Assembly (NCBI RefSeq): GCF_008033235.1
Contig: NZ_CP042432.1
Location: forward strand, 2,542,001 to 2,606,000
Source of the DNA: Anseongella ginsenosidimutans
GTDB taxonomy: Bacteria; Bacteroidota; Bacteroidia; Sphingobacteriales; Sphingobacteriaceae
Direction: 5' to 3'
DNA: 64,000 bases
In this document: positions 25,942 through 37,846 of the stretch, piece after piece
Numbering within the stretch: position 1 is the first letter of the stretch
Layout: the number at the start of each line of letters is the position of its first letter
Position numbers and translations under genes: made by a program
Notes under the pieces: generated by a model
The model's database searches: none
Told to the model about the DNA's origin: nothing
Seen by the model: only the letters and a program-made list of their open reading frames with translations

Positions 25942-27158
25942 TGAGATGTACTAGTTTATTTTACCTGCTCTTGTCGGCAGGCGCCCTGCTATTCTACGGC
26001 TGCGGCAACAAAAGTACCCGCGATGCGGAAAGTTACCAGGAAAGCAAATCCTGTATTGAAGAGGAACTCGAAATAAGTGACCGGAAGGCTGACAAGATCA
26101 GGAAAAAGATCAATGCCGCGGAAAAGGCGGCAAGTATTGATTCTATCTTCCGGATCAAACGAAGAGAAGGCTTTAACGGGAACGTATTGATCGCTCAGCA
26201 AGGTGTAAAGATATATGAGAAGTCCTTTGGCTACGGTAACATGAAAAAGAAGGACTCCCTCCATTTAAAATCCCGGTTTCAGCTGGCTTCCTTGTCAAAA
26301 ACCTTTACGGCGGTTGCCACGCTTATGTTAAAGGAACACGGGCATTTAAAACTGACCGATACCGTGCAACAATATTTTCCCGATTTTCCATATCCGGGTG
26401 TTCGTATTCGCGACATGCTATCTCACAGAAGCGGCCTCCCCAATTATATGTATGCTTTTGACGATAGCCTGGGCAGGGTAGAAGCGCTTCCTGACAATGC
26501 CCGTATCATGCATTGGTTTGACATAGCGGAACCCACAGTTGCGCCTTACAGCCTTCCGGATAAGCACTTCGCCTATAACAATACCAATTATATAGTACTG
26601 GCGGCTATTATAGAAAAGATAACGGGAATGAAATATGGTGAATATTTGAAAATGGCCATTTTCGACCCCCTGGGAATGAAGGATACCTGGACAGCTACCG
26701 ACCCGCCGGATTCACTGAACGTACACGAGACTACGGGTTACGATAAAGGGCGTGCCGTCCCCCAGGATTTCTTTGACAGGGTAGTCGGCGACAAGGGTAT
26801 TTATTCCACGATCGAAGATCTTTTTATCTGGTACAAAGCCCTGAATACCGAATGCCTTTTGAAGAAGGAAACCCTGGAAGAGGCATTTACCCCGCGCAGT
26901 TTTGAACGGCCCGGCGTGAAAAATTACGGCTACGGTTTCCGAATGTATCTCGAGGAGAACGACAAACCGGAATATATTTACCACAACGGCTGGTGGAAAG
27001 GCTACAGTTCCCTGTTTTGGTTCAGTCCGAAGGATGAATTCGTAATAATTATCCTGGCTAACAGGTATAACGGAACAGTTTATCGTATCAAGGAATTATT
27101 GCCGATACTTCACGGCCATTCAAACGGTGAGAATGTAGAAGAAGAGATCAGGGACTGA
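25941..27158 (+). CDS. Serine hydrolase lipoprotein (class C beta-lactamase/PBP fold)
   Basis: 405 residues. Signal peptide ends in FYGC, a lipobox, so it is likely membrane-anchored. The hydrolase core has FQLASLSKTFTAVA with the SxxK nucleophile (Ser-Leu-Ser-Lys), FAYNNTNYIVL with the YxN motif, and IYHNGWWKGYSS as the H-x-G element replacing KTG. This is the pattern of the AmpC/esterase-like group, which includes DD-peptidases, esterases and peptidases, so true beta-lactamase activity should not be assumed. It starts one base inside the ribE stop (TAATG), suggesting translational coupling though the functions are unrelated. Confidence 0.88.
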   Translation: MRCTSLFYLLLSAGALLFYGCGNKSTRDAESYQESKSCIEEELEISDRKADKIRKKINAAEKAASIDSIFRIKRREGFNGNVLIAQQGVKIYEKSFGYGNMKKKDSLHLKSRFQLASLSKTFTAVATLMLKEHGHLKLTDTVQQYFPDFPYPGVRIRDMLSHRSGLPNYMYAFDDSLGRVEALPDNARIMHWFDIAEPTVAPYSLPDKHFAYNNTNYIVLAAIIEKITGMKYGEYLKMAIFDPLGMKDTWTATDPPDSLNVHETTGYDKGRAVPQDFFDRVVGDKGIYSTIEDLFIWYKALNTECLLKKETLEEAFTPRSFERPGVKNYGYGFRMYLEENDKPEYIYHNGWWKGYSSLFWFSPKDEFVIIILANRYNGTVYRIKELLPILHGHSNGENVEEEIRD

Positions 27159-27204
27159 GTTCGTCAGCCCCTGCGGGGGAAAACAGTCTGTCCCTGATCT
27201 CTTT
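27144..27204 (+). terminator. Large stem-loop at the serine hydrolase stop codon
   Basis: Perfect 12-bp inverted repeat gagatcagggac (27144-27155) / gtccctgatctc (27190-27201), enclosing a GC-rich inner hairpin (cccctgcgggg). The left arm ends at the stop codon and a short T stretch follows the right arm. Could act as a terminator or mRNA 3' stabiliser; the T-run is weak. No other feature seen up to 27366. Confidence 0.5.
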
Positions 27205-27366
27205 GAAATACTTCCGGGCCCTGAAATATTTCCGGCCCCCGTATAAACCTTCGGCCTTCCCGCGGGCAGGTCCCCGGTTGTTAATCGCGGACTATCCCAT
27301 CGATTAATTACGGGCAGTCCGGGTGGGCGGGTCCCGGCGGTTAATTACCTTCAGGTCCCGGCTGAA

Positions 27367-28758
<1,392 letters not shown>

Positions 28759-28880
28759 TCAAATGTAACGTATTGGTATCAATATAAAAAACGAATAGAA
28801 GAAATCTATGGGCTAAATAGACTACTGCCTGAGGTTAAGCGGCGGGAAGTAAGATTGTAAGTGAGCTGGGCCGGGGTGCG

Positions 28881-28982
28881 GCGCGTGCTGGTTTGACTGC
28901 CCGGACTCACTCAGGCAATTTGTGCGGCGTGGCCGCAGGAAGTGACATCGTTCGCTGCGGGCAGTCAAAGCCTTGCACGCGC
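28881..28982 (+). repeat. Folded intergenic repeat element, copy 1
   Basis: Order of parts: outer arms GCGCGTGC (28881-28888) with GCACGCGC (28975-28982); main stem TTTGACTGCCCG (28892-28903) with its complement 28958-28969; conserved strand GACTCACTCAGGC (28904-28916); inner stem TGCGGC/GCCGCA (28923-28928, 28932-28937) with loop GTG; conserved strand GACATCGTTCGCTG (28944-28957). It differs from the other copies by one base in each conserved strand. It occupies the 398-bp gap between metY and the 113-aa gene; nothing else was recognised there. Confidence 0.8.
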
Positions 28983-29072
28983 CTCCTGCAGCGCTTTCCC
29001 GGTACTTGCGTACGTTTCATTTTGATTCGGGCCCGGGAGGGTGTTCAGCAGGACATTGATTTGTCCCCGGCC

Positions 29073-29414
29073 CTAAAATAAAATCTGGTCGTCCCGTTCC
29101 TCAACGGGGACCTGGCTGATAAACTTGGCAAAAAGATCCGTGTCGTAATCAGAATAGGTACCAAAAGCGTCGAGCAGGTAACCTTTCGTTCCGCCGGAAG
29201 TTTCCACCGCGTACAATACCGACATATCCGCCGGGTCGGATACTCCTTCGAAGCGAAATACACGCACGATCAAAAGGTCTTCAGGTGCAAAAGTATCTCC
29301 GGTATCCGTCAACTCACATCCTTTCCCTGTGATTCGAAATTCCTGCCCGTAACCATGTTCCGATAATTTTTCCATTACCCTGGAAAGTGTTGACATATCA
29401 TTTGCGTCGCTCAT
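29073..29414 (-). CDS. Small acidic conserved protein (family often labelled 'PRPP synthetase')
   Basis: 113 residues, acidic, no signal peptide. The layout (LSRVMEKLSEHGYGQEFRI, then LTDTGDTFAPEDLLIVRVFRFEG, then SVLYAVETSGGTKGYLLDAFG) matches a family of about 100-residue Bacteroidota proteins commonly annotated as phosphoribosylpyrophosphate synthetase. It has none of the PRPP synthetase motifs and is far too short, so I treat that name as an error and the function as unknown. It stands alone between two folded-repeat copies. Confidence 0.75.
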   Translation of the reverse strand: MSDANDMSTLSRVMEKLSEHGYGQEFRITGKGCELTDTGDTFAPEDLLIVRVFRFEGVSDPADMSVLYAVETSGGTKGYLLDAFGTYSDYDTDLFAKFISQVPVEERDDQILF

Positions 29415-29550
29415 GATGATTTTTTTCTTTAAGTAGAAGCAAAAATCAAACCTGTTTTAGGTAAATGGCACTATCTGGCAAGTACCCCGTCCGGGAGGCA
29501 GCTGCCGCACTAACCCGGGGCGAGGTACCCGAGTTTTGTTCAGAAACGCC

Positions 29551-29670
29551 CGGCTGGCCGGCGGCAGCTTGTCCAGCTACGTTGGGCGGCACTGGGCGGA
29601 AGGTGTCCAGCCATGATGGGCGGTGGCGGCGGAAGATGTCCAGCCATGGCGGGCTGGCCGGCGGAAGGTT
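29551..29670. repeat. Tandem 33-34 bp repeats beside folded repeat copy 2
   Basis: TGTCCAGC recurs at 29570, 29604 and 29637 (periods 34 and 33). Each is preceded by a GGCGG-AAG or GGCGGCAG block and followed by a GGGCGG or GGGC-TGGCC block. A partial fourth unit runs into the left arm of the folded element. GC-rich, no credible gene. Confidence 0.75.
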
Positions 29671-29758
29671 TTGATTGCCTGCACTCGCTCAGGCTGATTT
29701 TTCAGGGCCTGCGCCCTGAAAAATCAAACATCGCTCGCCGCAGGCAATCAAAACCTTC
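29664..29758 (+). repeat. Folded intergenic repeat element, copy 2 (best example)
   Basis: Outer stem is a perfect 19-bp palindrome: gaaggttttgattgcctgc (29664-29682) with its complement at 29740-29758. Conserved strand ACTCGCTCAGGCT (29683-29695). Inner stem is a perfect 13-bp palindrome (29696-29708 with 29713-29725), loop CTGC. Second conserved strand AAACATCGCTCGCC (29726-29739). Located in the 431-bp gap 3' of yidC and upstream of the 113-aa gene. Confidence 0.85.
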
Positions 29759-29845
29759 ACGTGCAGGGCGGGCGATACGTCAGGACGATACGTCAGAACA
29801 AAAGCGATACGACAAGCAAAGGCACCCCGCCCCCGCACTTTCGTT

Positions 29846-31669
29846 TTATTTTTTCGCTTTCGCCCCAGCCTTCGCCTTCTGCTGCTGCTGTTGCTGCTTC
29901 ATCATTTCTTCAAGGCGCGCCTGGAATTTGGATTTCTTATTGGCGTTAGGGCGTTTTTTGTTTTCCTGCAGCTTGTTGTGAATGGCGCCTTCGTCAATGA
30001 ACATACGGATCATGAATTGCTGGCTGAAGGTGATCAGGTTAGCGCAGAGATAGTAGTAGTTCAAACCCGCCGGATAGCTGTTCAGGAAACCCAGGAACAT
30101 GATGGGCATAATATAGCCGATGTATTTCATTTGCCCGGTGACGCCTGATATCTGGTTGTTCATATAGGTGTAAATGATGGTCGAAGCCGTCATCAGGATA
30201 CACATAAGGCTCAGGTGGCTTCCCACAAACGGGATGGTAAACCCGAACTTAAAGAATTCATCGTAAGTAGCCAGGTCATTCACCCAGAGAAAAGACTCCT
30301 GCCGGAGTTCAAAGGAGGCCGGGAAAAAATAGAAAAACGCAAGTAAAATGGGCATTTGCAAGAGCATAGGCAAGCATCCGCCCAGGGGATTTACCCCCGC
30401 GCTCTTGTATAGTTTCATGTATTCCTGCTGCACCTTAGTGGGCTCATCCTTGAACTTTTCCTTGATCTCGTCCATTTCCGGTTTCAGGACGCGCATTTTT
30501 GCCTGGGAAATGTAGGACGTATAAGTAAGCGGGAAAAGCACAAGTTTCAACAGGATGGTAAGGATCAGGATAATAATTCCATAGCTGAGGTTAAAATTAT
30601 CCAGCCAGTTAAATACCGGGATTACCGCCCACCTGTTGATCCATTGCAAAGGCCCCCAGCCCAGCTGTACCTGGTCTTCCAGGTCATACCCCACTTCTTT
30701 CAACGTATTGAAATGGCTCGGCCCGAAATAAAACTGCATATTGAATGTTTCGGAAGCCTGATGCGTAAAGGGAAGGGCCAGCGTCGCTGATGTGGTTTTG
30801 ATCACGTTGTTTTTGGTGACGTCCGTGACTACCGAGGCCTTTCCTCCCTGGAACTGGCTTTCCGCGATAAGCGCGGAAGTGAAAAAGTGTTGTTTGAAGG
30901 AAAGCCATTTTACCGGGCCGGCCAGTGTTTCTTCATCGTCCTTGTTTTCCTTCAGGCGGTCCACATCCTCTTCCATGTTGTAATACACGGTAGAATAGCG
31001 TTGTTCGGCGGCCATGTCTTTTTCCTGCTGAAGCAGGTCGGCCGTCCACTGCAGGTTCAGTTTATCCACGTCTGATGCGATAACCTGCTGCATTCCCTGA
31101 AGACGAATGTCAAAATTTACCAGGTAATTGCTTCCCTCAAGGCTATATACAAAGTCAATATATTGTCCGGGTCCGTAATTTAGACGCATCACCGCCTGAT
31201 CGCTCCCAGATGCCGGCTGGGGAACGAAATAAAGGTCATTGGTGGAATAATTCCTGTTATTAACAAAAAGATTGAGCCCAAAGCTGTTTCCCGGTCCTTC
31301 AAACAGTACCAGCGGGTCGCCGTCCCATCGCTTTTCATTTTTCAGCTCTACGGAAGCTATTCTTCCGCCTTTGGTGTTTAAGGTAAGCTTTAATACGTCG
31401 TTTTCAAGTGTTACCAGCTGTTCTTCTCCGGTGATAGCGCTTCCGAACGGTCCGCTTAACAGGGCGGAATCGATGGTCTTTTCTGCTACTTTTGCATTGG
31501 CCATGCTGTCTCCGGCGGGTTGCTGTGCAACTCCCGCAGCAACTCTTTTCAAGGAATCCTGGAGCAGCTGTTCCCTTTTCAGGTCGGCTTCCGAAGGACG
31601 CATGAAATAAGTGAATGCCAGTAAAATGGCGGCGATGATGAGTAATCCTGTAAAGGTATTTCTGTCCAT
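29846..31669 (-). CDS. yidC: Membrane protein insertase YidC
   Basis: Inserts and folds inner-membrane proteins with or without Sec. 607 residues. Residues 1-21 form the N-terminal helix (FTGLLIIAAILLAFTYFM), then a large periplasmic beta-rich domain (about 60-350), then the conserved membrane core: GIIILILTILLKLVLFPLTY, a cytoplasmic hairpin with VQQEYMKLYKSAGVNPLGGC, LPMLLQMPILLAFFYFFP, and the last helices ending SYPAGLNYYYLCANLITF. The C-terminus is a basic, Gln-rich tail (KQQQQQQKAKAGAKAKK) typical of ribosome contact. pyrG lies directly upstream on the same strand. Confidence 0.96.
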   Translation of the reverse strand: MDRNTFTGLLIIAAILLAFTYFMRPSEADLKREQLLQDSLKRVAAGVAQQPAGDSMANAKVAEKTIDSALLSGPFGSAITGEEQLVTLENDVLKLTLNTKGGRIASVELKNEKRWDGDPLVLFEGPGNSFGLNLFVNNRNYSTNDLYFVPQPASGSDQAVMRLNYGPGQYIDFVYSLEGSNYLVNFDIRLQGMQQVIASDVDKLNLQWTADLLQQEKDMAAEQRYSTVYYNMEEDVDRLKENKDDEETLAGPVKWLSFKQHFFTSALIAESQFQGGKASVVTDVTKNNVIKTTSATLALPFTHQASETFNMQFYFGPSHFNTLKEVGYDLEDQVQLGWGPLQWINRWAVIPVFNWLDNFNLSYGIIILILTILLKLVLFPLTYTSYISQAKMRVLKPEMDEIKEKFKDEPTKVQQEYMKLYKSAGVNPLGGCLPMLLQMPILLAFFYFFPASFELRQESFLWVNDLATYDEFFKFGFTIPFVGSHLSLMCILMTASTIIYTYMNNQISGVTGQMKYIGYIMPIMFLGFLNSYPAGLNYYYLCANLITFSQQFMIRMFIDEGAIHNKLQENKKRPNANKKSKFQARLEEMMKQQQQQQKAKAGAKAKK

Positions 31670-31696
31670 TGTAAACTTTTTCTGTCGCTCCTGTAT

Positions 31697-33396
<1,700 letters not shown>

Positions 33397-33632
33397 CTAA
33401 AAAGATCTTTTACAATTGTTCGTTTCAAGGCGCCGCTTTTCAGATATTGGCCTGCTGTATGCGGAGCCAGTGCTGTAAGTTCACGATTACTGCGGCGCTT
33501 GACGCGTCAACTGTATTGTGGTTGACACTTCAGGGGCAAAATAAAAACAGGATGGCGAGCATAGTGTATTTTTTACAAGAATGTTTATTTTTAGCAATTC
33601 GATAACGAAGTTTGAACCAAACCAGGAAAAAT

Positions 33633-34964
33633 ATGAATTCGTCCCGACGGAAATTTCTAGAAAAAAGCGGTATGCTGGCAGGTTTTGCCGGGGCATCCGC
33701 CATCCTTCCCATGGAACTGCTGGCAGGAATGCGGCGAACGGTGGCCCCCGCCGACCGGATAAACGTAGGCCTTATTGGCTGTAACGGAATGGGCTTTGCC
33801 GATCTGTCTTCCATGCTGAAAAGAAGCGAAGCCAATTGCATTGCCCTTTGCGACGTGGATCAGAACGTGCTTTCACAGCGAACGGCTGACCTGGCGAAGG
33901 CGGGTGTGAAAAAACCGGCTTTGTACGGCGATTACCGGAAAATGCTGGAGAACAAAGATATTGATGCGGTAATTATCGGAACTCCTGACCACTGGCATTG
34001 CCTGCAGCTGACCGATGCCCTGGAAGCAGGAAAGGATGTATATTGTGAAAAGCCGATCGCCAATTCCGTGCAGGAAGCGGGGATCATGCTGGCGGCTGTA
34101 AAAAAACACGGGCGGCCGGTGCAGATAGGGCAATGGCAGCGGAGCCAGCAGCATTTTGCCGATGCCGTAGCCTTTGTTCGTTCGGGAAAATTGGGCAATA
34201 TCCGCCTGGTGAAAGCCTGGGCATACCAGGGCTGGATGAAACCGGTACCGGTGAAGCCGGACCAGGCGCCGCCTGCAGGAGTGGATTATTCCATGTGGCT
34301 GGGGCCGGCGCCGGAACGGGCATTTAACCCCAATCGTTTTCATTTTAATTTCAGGTGGTTCTGGGATTATGCCGGCGGGCTCATGACCGATTGGGGCGTA
34401 CATCTGATCGATTATGTACTTCATGGCATGGATGCCACACACCCAAAATCCGTAATGGCCCTGGGAGGAAAGTATGCCTACCCCGATGATGCATCCGAAA
34501 CACCCGATACGTTACAAACAGTCTATGAATTTGATAATTTCACGGCGCTTTGGGAACACGCCACCGGAATATCGGGCGGCAATTACGGAAGGAATCACGG
34601 GATAGCCTATATCGGGAACAACGGGACCCTGGTACTTGACCGCGGAGGCTGGGAAGTCATTCCGGAGAAAGACGGCGATAAACCCAGAATGGAAGCGGTG
34701 CCCCATCAGTCGCCGAGTGATAACGGCCTGGATAAAAATACCTCGAATTTTATTGACGTGATGCAGTCCGGGGATCTGTCGAAGTTGAATACCTCCATCG
34801 AGACCGGCTATTATGCGGCGCTGGTTTCCCACCTTGGAAATGCCGCCTATAAATCGGGGCAGCGGCTCACATGGGACAGCAATAAATTACAGTTTGAAGA
34901 GGCCGAAGGGAATAAGTACCTGGAAGCTCAATATCATAATAACTGGAAAATACCGGTATATTAG
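33633..34964 (+). CDS. Gfo/Idh/MocA-family oxidoreductase with Tat signal
   Basis: Exported NAD(P)-dependent sugar oxidoreductase. 443 residues. N-terminus MNSSRRKFLEKSGMLAGFAG is a twin-arginine signal (SRRKFL). The dinucleotide fold begins INVGLIGCNGMGF; CEKPIANSVQEA is the family EKP motif; the C-terminal sheet domain has FRWFWDYAGGLMTDWGVHLID, typical of secreted Bacteroidota members. Start at 33633, not the upstream ATG at 33612, because the Tat motif then lies at the very N-terminus and AGGAAAAAT precedes it. It is followed by a DUF1080 gene, a pairing often met in sugar-modification loci. Substrate unknown. Confidence 0.92.
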   Translation: MNSSRRKFLEKSGMLAGFAGASAILPMELLAGMRRTVAPADRINVGLIGCNGMGFADLSSMLKRSEANCIALCDVDQNVLSQRTADLAKAGVKKPALYGDYRKMLENKDIDAVIIGTPDHWHCLQLTDALEAGKDVYCEKPIANSVQEAGIMLAAVKKHGRPVQIGQWQRSQQHFADAVAFVRSGKLGNIRLVKAWAYQGWMKPVPVKPDQAPPAGVDYSMWLGPAPERAFNPNRFHFNFRWFWDYAGGLMTDWGVHLIDYVLHGMDATHPKSVMALGGKYAYPDDASETPDTLQTVYEFDNFTALWEHATGISGGNYGRNHGIAYIGNNGTLVLDRGGWEVIPEKDGDKPRMEAVPHQSPSDNGLDKNTSNFIDVMQSGDLSKLNTSIETGYYAALVSHLGNAAYKSGQRLTWDSNKLQFEEAEGNKYLEAQYHNNWKIPVY

Positions 34965-34998
34965 GCCGTTTTAAGGACATTTAAAAGAATAAAGAAAT

Positions 34999-35739
34999 AT
35001 GAAAAGATCATTCGTACTTAGTCTGCCATTATTAACAATTGCAGTTTTAAGCCAGGCTCAGGACAAAGCCAAGCCGGAGGACACCGAAGTATGGGAACCG
35101 GTTCCCGAAGTAGTAACACCCGGCGAGGGTACCAAGCCCCCTTCGGACGCTATTGTGCTGTTTGACGGGAGCGGGTTCAAGAACTGGGAATCGGCAAACG
35201 GAGGAGAAGTAAAATGGAATTTGGAAGGTGATGCGATGGTGGTCAAAGCAGGTACGGGGAATATTCAAACCAAACAGGAATTTACCGATTACCAGTTGCA
35301 TATCGAATGGAGAACCCCGGCGAAAGTTTCGGGAGAAGGCCAGGGAAGAGGCAACAGCGGGGTTTTTATGCAGGGACGTTATGAACTTCAGGTGCTGGAT
35401 TCCTACAATAACCGGACTTATTCGAACGGGCAGGCCGGCAGTATCTATAAAGACGGTATTCCGCTCGTTAACGTCAGCCTTCCCCCGGGAGAATGGCAGC
35501 GGTACGACGTGATCTACACCGCCCCGCGTTTCAATGCCGACGGTTCGGTAAAGAGCAAGGCGCGTATTACGGTACTGCAAAACGGGGTGCTGGTACAAAA
35601 TAATTTTGAGATTGCAGGCCTCACCCTGTTTATCGGGGAACATCATTACGAAGAAGGCGGCCACGGCCCCGGCCCCATCATGCTCCAGGATCACGGCAAC
35701 CCGACCGCTTTCCGGAATATCTGGATCAGGGAATTGTAG
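34999..35739 (+). CDS. DUF1080 (3-keto-disaccharide hydrolase-like) secreted protein
   Basis: 246 residues with signal peptide (MKRSFVLSLPLLTIAVLSQAQ). The concanavalin-like DUF1080 domain fills the rest: VLFDGSGFKNWESANGGEVK, TKQEFTDYQLHIEWRTPA, GRGNSGVFMQGRYELQVLDS and ITVLQNGVLVQNNFE. Some family members cleave 3-keto sugars made by Gfo/Idh-type dehydrogenases, which fits the oxidoreductase gene 34 bp upstream; joint action on an oxidised disaccharide in the periplasm is therefore inferred, not shown. Confidence 0.9.
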   Translation: MKRSFVLSLPLLTIAVLSQAQDKAKPEDTEVWEPVPEVVTPGEGTKPPSDAIVLFDGSGFKNWESANGGEVKWNLEGDAMVVKAGTGNIQTKQEFTDYQLHIEWRTPAKVSGEGQGRGNSGVFMQGRYELQVLDSYNNRTYSNGQAGSIYKDGIPLVNVSLPPGEWQRYDVIYTAPRFNADGSVKSKARITVLQNGVLVQNNFEIAGLTLFIGEHHYEEGGHGPGPIMLQDHGNPTAFRNIWIREL

Positions 35740-35792
35740 TTCCCGCAAATTGGCCGCGTCCCGGTCAGGTCAGGGCCGCCGGCATTTACAAA

Positions 35793-35846
35793 GCGGCGCA
35801 GTAATTTTAGGGTGTGAAAATAATTGCCATAAAATTGCTGCGCCGC
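35793..35846. repeat. 17-bp imperfect inverted repeat between DUF1080 gene and next lipoprotein gene
   Basis: gcggcgcagtaatttta (35793-35809) pairs with taaaattgctgcgccgc (35830-35846), one mismatch, 20-nt loop. No T-run follows, so it may be a processing or stabilising hairpin and not a classical terminator. Confidence 0.6.
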
Positions 35847-35890
35847 TGTCATATCATATCTGTGGAAAATACGTTATACCTAAAAATTAT

Positions 35891-36397
35891 ATGAACCATC
35901 TTCTGAAACTGGCCGCGCTTTTACTAATATTTACGGGAACTTCCTGTGAAGAGGTAAACGAGCTTAGGGGCAAAGCCCCGGACGACCCGGAGGAACTGAA
36001 GGAATATAACCAGTTCAAAACGACCATTGAGCAGGGAGTTTCAGGCACCGTACTGTTTCAGGAAGGTAATTGCGGGTTTCCGCTGGGAGACAGCTGCAGG
36101 ACTTACCCTGTTTCCAGGAACGTAAGGATTTACGAATATACCACCAAAAGCCGGACTGAAGGAGACGGGCCCTTTTTTACAAAGGTAAATACCAGGCTGG
36201 TGACAACTGCACGCTCCGACAATGAGGGTTTTTACCAGGCAAAACTGGCGCCGGGAAAGTATTCGCTTTTTATAGAGGAAGACAGCCTGTTATATGCAAA
36301 CCTGTATGACAAGGACCGGGGTATCCTTGTGGCCGTTGTGGACTCCGGCTGGGTGACCATGCTCCATCCGGAGATTACGTACAAGGCTGTTTATTAG
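35891..36397 (+). CDS. Lipoprotein with carboxypeptidase-regulatory-like fold, unknown
   Basis: 168 residues. Signal peptide ends FTGTSC, a lipobox. The mature part has VSGTVLFQEGNCGFP, SRNVRIYEYTTKSR and DNEGFYQAKLAPGKYSLFIE, resembling transthyretin/carboxypeptidase-regulatory-like beta sandwiches often found on Bacteroidota surface proteins. Two Cys residues (NCGFPLGDSC) may form a disulfide. The frame is open far upstream within the DUF1080 gene; ATG 35891 is chosen because it opens on the signal peptide. Function unknown. Confidence 0.7.
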   Translation: MNHLLKLAALLLIFTGTSCEEVNELRGKAPDDPEELKEYNQFKTTIEQGVSGTVLFQEGNCGFPLGDSCRTYPVSRNVRIYEYTTKSRTEGDGPFFTKVNTRLVTTARSDNEGFYQAKLAPGKYSLFIEEDSLLYANLYDKDRGILVAVVDSGWVTMLHPEITYKAVY

Positions 36398-36438
36398 TAT
36401 TTGCCACACTTGCGGTCGCAAACATCCAACCGCATTAT

Positions 36439-37209
36439 TTAATTAAGTTCTCCTCCGAATTCTTTGAGGACACGCTGCAAGTCTTCCGGGGTGTCAATGG
36501 CATGAGTAGCCGCCCGGGTCTCGGCAAGGCGGATCGTATAACCGTTCTCCAGCCATCGGAGTTGCTCCAATGATTCGCTTAGCTCCAGCGGGGAGGGAGG
36601 AAGCTTTGTGATTTCCAATAGAATGTCCCTGCGGTACCCGTAAATGCCAATATGCTTGTAATAATCCCGGTGTTCAAGCCATTTCTCCGCCGGGACCCCT
36701 CTCAGGTAGGGAACGGGGAAGCGACTGAAATAAATGGCTTCCTTTTTCCCGTTCATGACAATTTTGGGAAGGTTGGGATTCTTCAATTCCTCCGGGGAAG
36801 TGATCTTCTTGTACAGGCTGGCCAGCTCCACACCGCTGCCATTCTCTTTTTCGCCCGTTTGAAAACAGGAACACAGCTCATCTATCTGCGCCGGATCAAT
36901 GAAGGGTTCATCCCCCTGGATGTTAATGACAATATCGTAGCCGGGGAACATCCCTGCTACTTCAGCGCAGCGATCCGTTCCGCTTTGGTGACCGGAAGAC
37001 GTAAGCATGGCTTTGCCGCCGAAGCCGGTTACGGCCCTCAGAATGCGTTCATCATCGGTAGCAACGACTACTTCAGAAACAGCAGATGATTTACAGACCT
37101 GCTCGTACACGCGCCGGATCATGGGTTTTCCCCCGATATCCGCCAGCGGCTTCCCCGGAAACCGTACGGATGCAAAACGAGCCGGTATGATCCCGATGAT
37201 TTTCTGCAT
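36439..37209 (-). CDS. kdsB: CMP-KDO synthetase
   Basis: Activates KDO with CTP for lipopolysaccharide core synthesis. 256 residues. Nucleotidyltransferase start IIGIIPARFASVRFPGKPLADIGGKPM; VVVATDDERI; GTDRCAEV; VINIQGDEPFI, with the metal-binding Asp; later RFPVPYLRG and YKHIGIYGYRRDIL. Start at ATG 37209, since the upstream frame extension has no homology-like content and overlaps the kinase gene. It follows the deoxynucleoside kinase by 10 bp and is convergent with the lipoprotein gene at 35891. Confidence 0.95.
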   Translation of the reverse strand: MQKIIGIIPARFASVRFPGKPLADIGGKPMIRRVYEQVCKSSAVSEVVVATDDERILRAVTGFGGKAMLTSSGHQSGTDRCAEVAGMFPGYDIVINIQGDEPFIDPAQIDELCSCFQTGEKENGSGVELASLYKKITSPEELKNPNLPKIVMNGKKEAIYFSRFPVPYLRGVPAEKWLEHRDYYKHIGIYGYRRDILLEITKLPPSPLELSESLEQLRWLENGYTIRLAETRAATHAIDTPEDLQRVLKEFGGELN

Positions 37210-37219
37210 AGGATTAATG

Positions 37220-37834
37220 CTAAAAAAGTCCGTGTAACTCTGCCTCGATGCTCTGGATGATCGTTCCAAGATCTTCGGGCTTATCCACCGGGTTTAATTT
37301 GTCCTGGTTCACCACCAGTAATTTACCCTCCGTATAACCGCCAATCCAGGCCTCGTATTTCTCATTGAGCTTGTTCAGGTAATCCAGGCGAATGCCCACT
37401 TCGTACTCCCTGCCGCGGCGCTGTATATTGCTAACCAGGGTGGGTACCGACGCTTTCAGGTAAATAAGGAGGTCCGGCGGCTTGACAAACTGGATAATGG
37501 ATTGGAAAATACCCAGGTAATTGTTGTAGTCCCGGGAAGTCATCAGGCCCATATCGTGCAGGTTATTTGCAAAAATATAAGCGTCTTCGTAAATCGTGCG
37601 GTCCTGGATGATCAGGTGTTCCTTTTCCCGGATCTCCGAAAGCTGCTGGAACCTGGCATTCAGAAAGAATATCTGCAGGTTGAATGACCAGCGCTTCATA
37701 TCATTGTAAAAGTCTTCCAGGTAAGGATTATTGTCTACCGTTTCGAATACAGGCTCACACTTATAATGCCGGGCAAGTAAGCCTGTCAAGGTTGTTTTCC
37801 CCGCCCCGATATTTCCAACGATTGCTATATGCAC
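37220..37834 (-). CDS. Deoxynucleoside kinase (dGK/dAK family)
   Basis: Salvage phosphorylation of deoxynucleosides. 204 residues. P-loop IAIVGNIGAGKTTLTGLLA at residues 3-21; catalytic Glu in EPVFETVDNNPYLEDFYND; the family DRTIYED(AYIF) signature in IIQDRTIYEDAYIFA; LID-like RRGREYE segment. These match the bacterial deoxyguanosine/deoxyadenosine kinase family, and the base preference cannot be fixed from sequence. It lies between trpS and kdsB, 10-12 bp from each, probably one transcript. Confidence 0.92.
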   Translation of the reverse strand: MHIAIVGNIGAGKTTLTGLLARHYKCEPVFETVDNNPYLEDFYNDMKRWSFNLQIFFLNARFQQLSEIREKEHLIIQDRTIYEDAYIFANNLHDMGLMTSRDYNNYLGIFQSIIQFVKPPDLLIYLKASVPTLVSNIQRRGREYEVGIRLDYLNKLNEKYEAWIGGYTEGKLLVVNQDKLNPVDKPEDLGTIIQSIEAELHGLF

Positions 37835-37846
37835 AGCTTTATGATT

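Noticed and set aside
25941-27158. Calling the serine hydrolase an AmpC resistance gene
   Set aside because: It is a lipoprotein with H-x-G instead of KTG; fits the broad esterase/peptidase group and context gives no sign of resistance.
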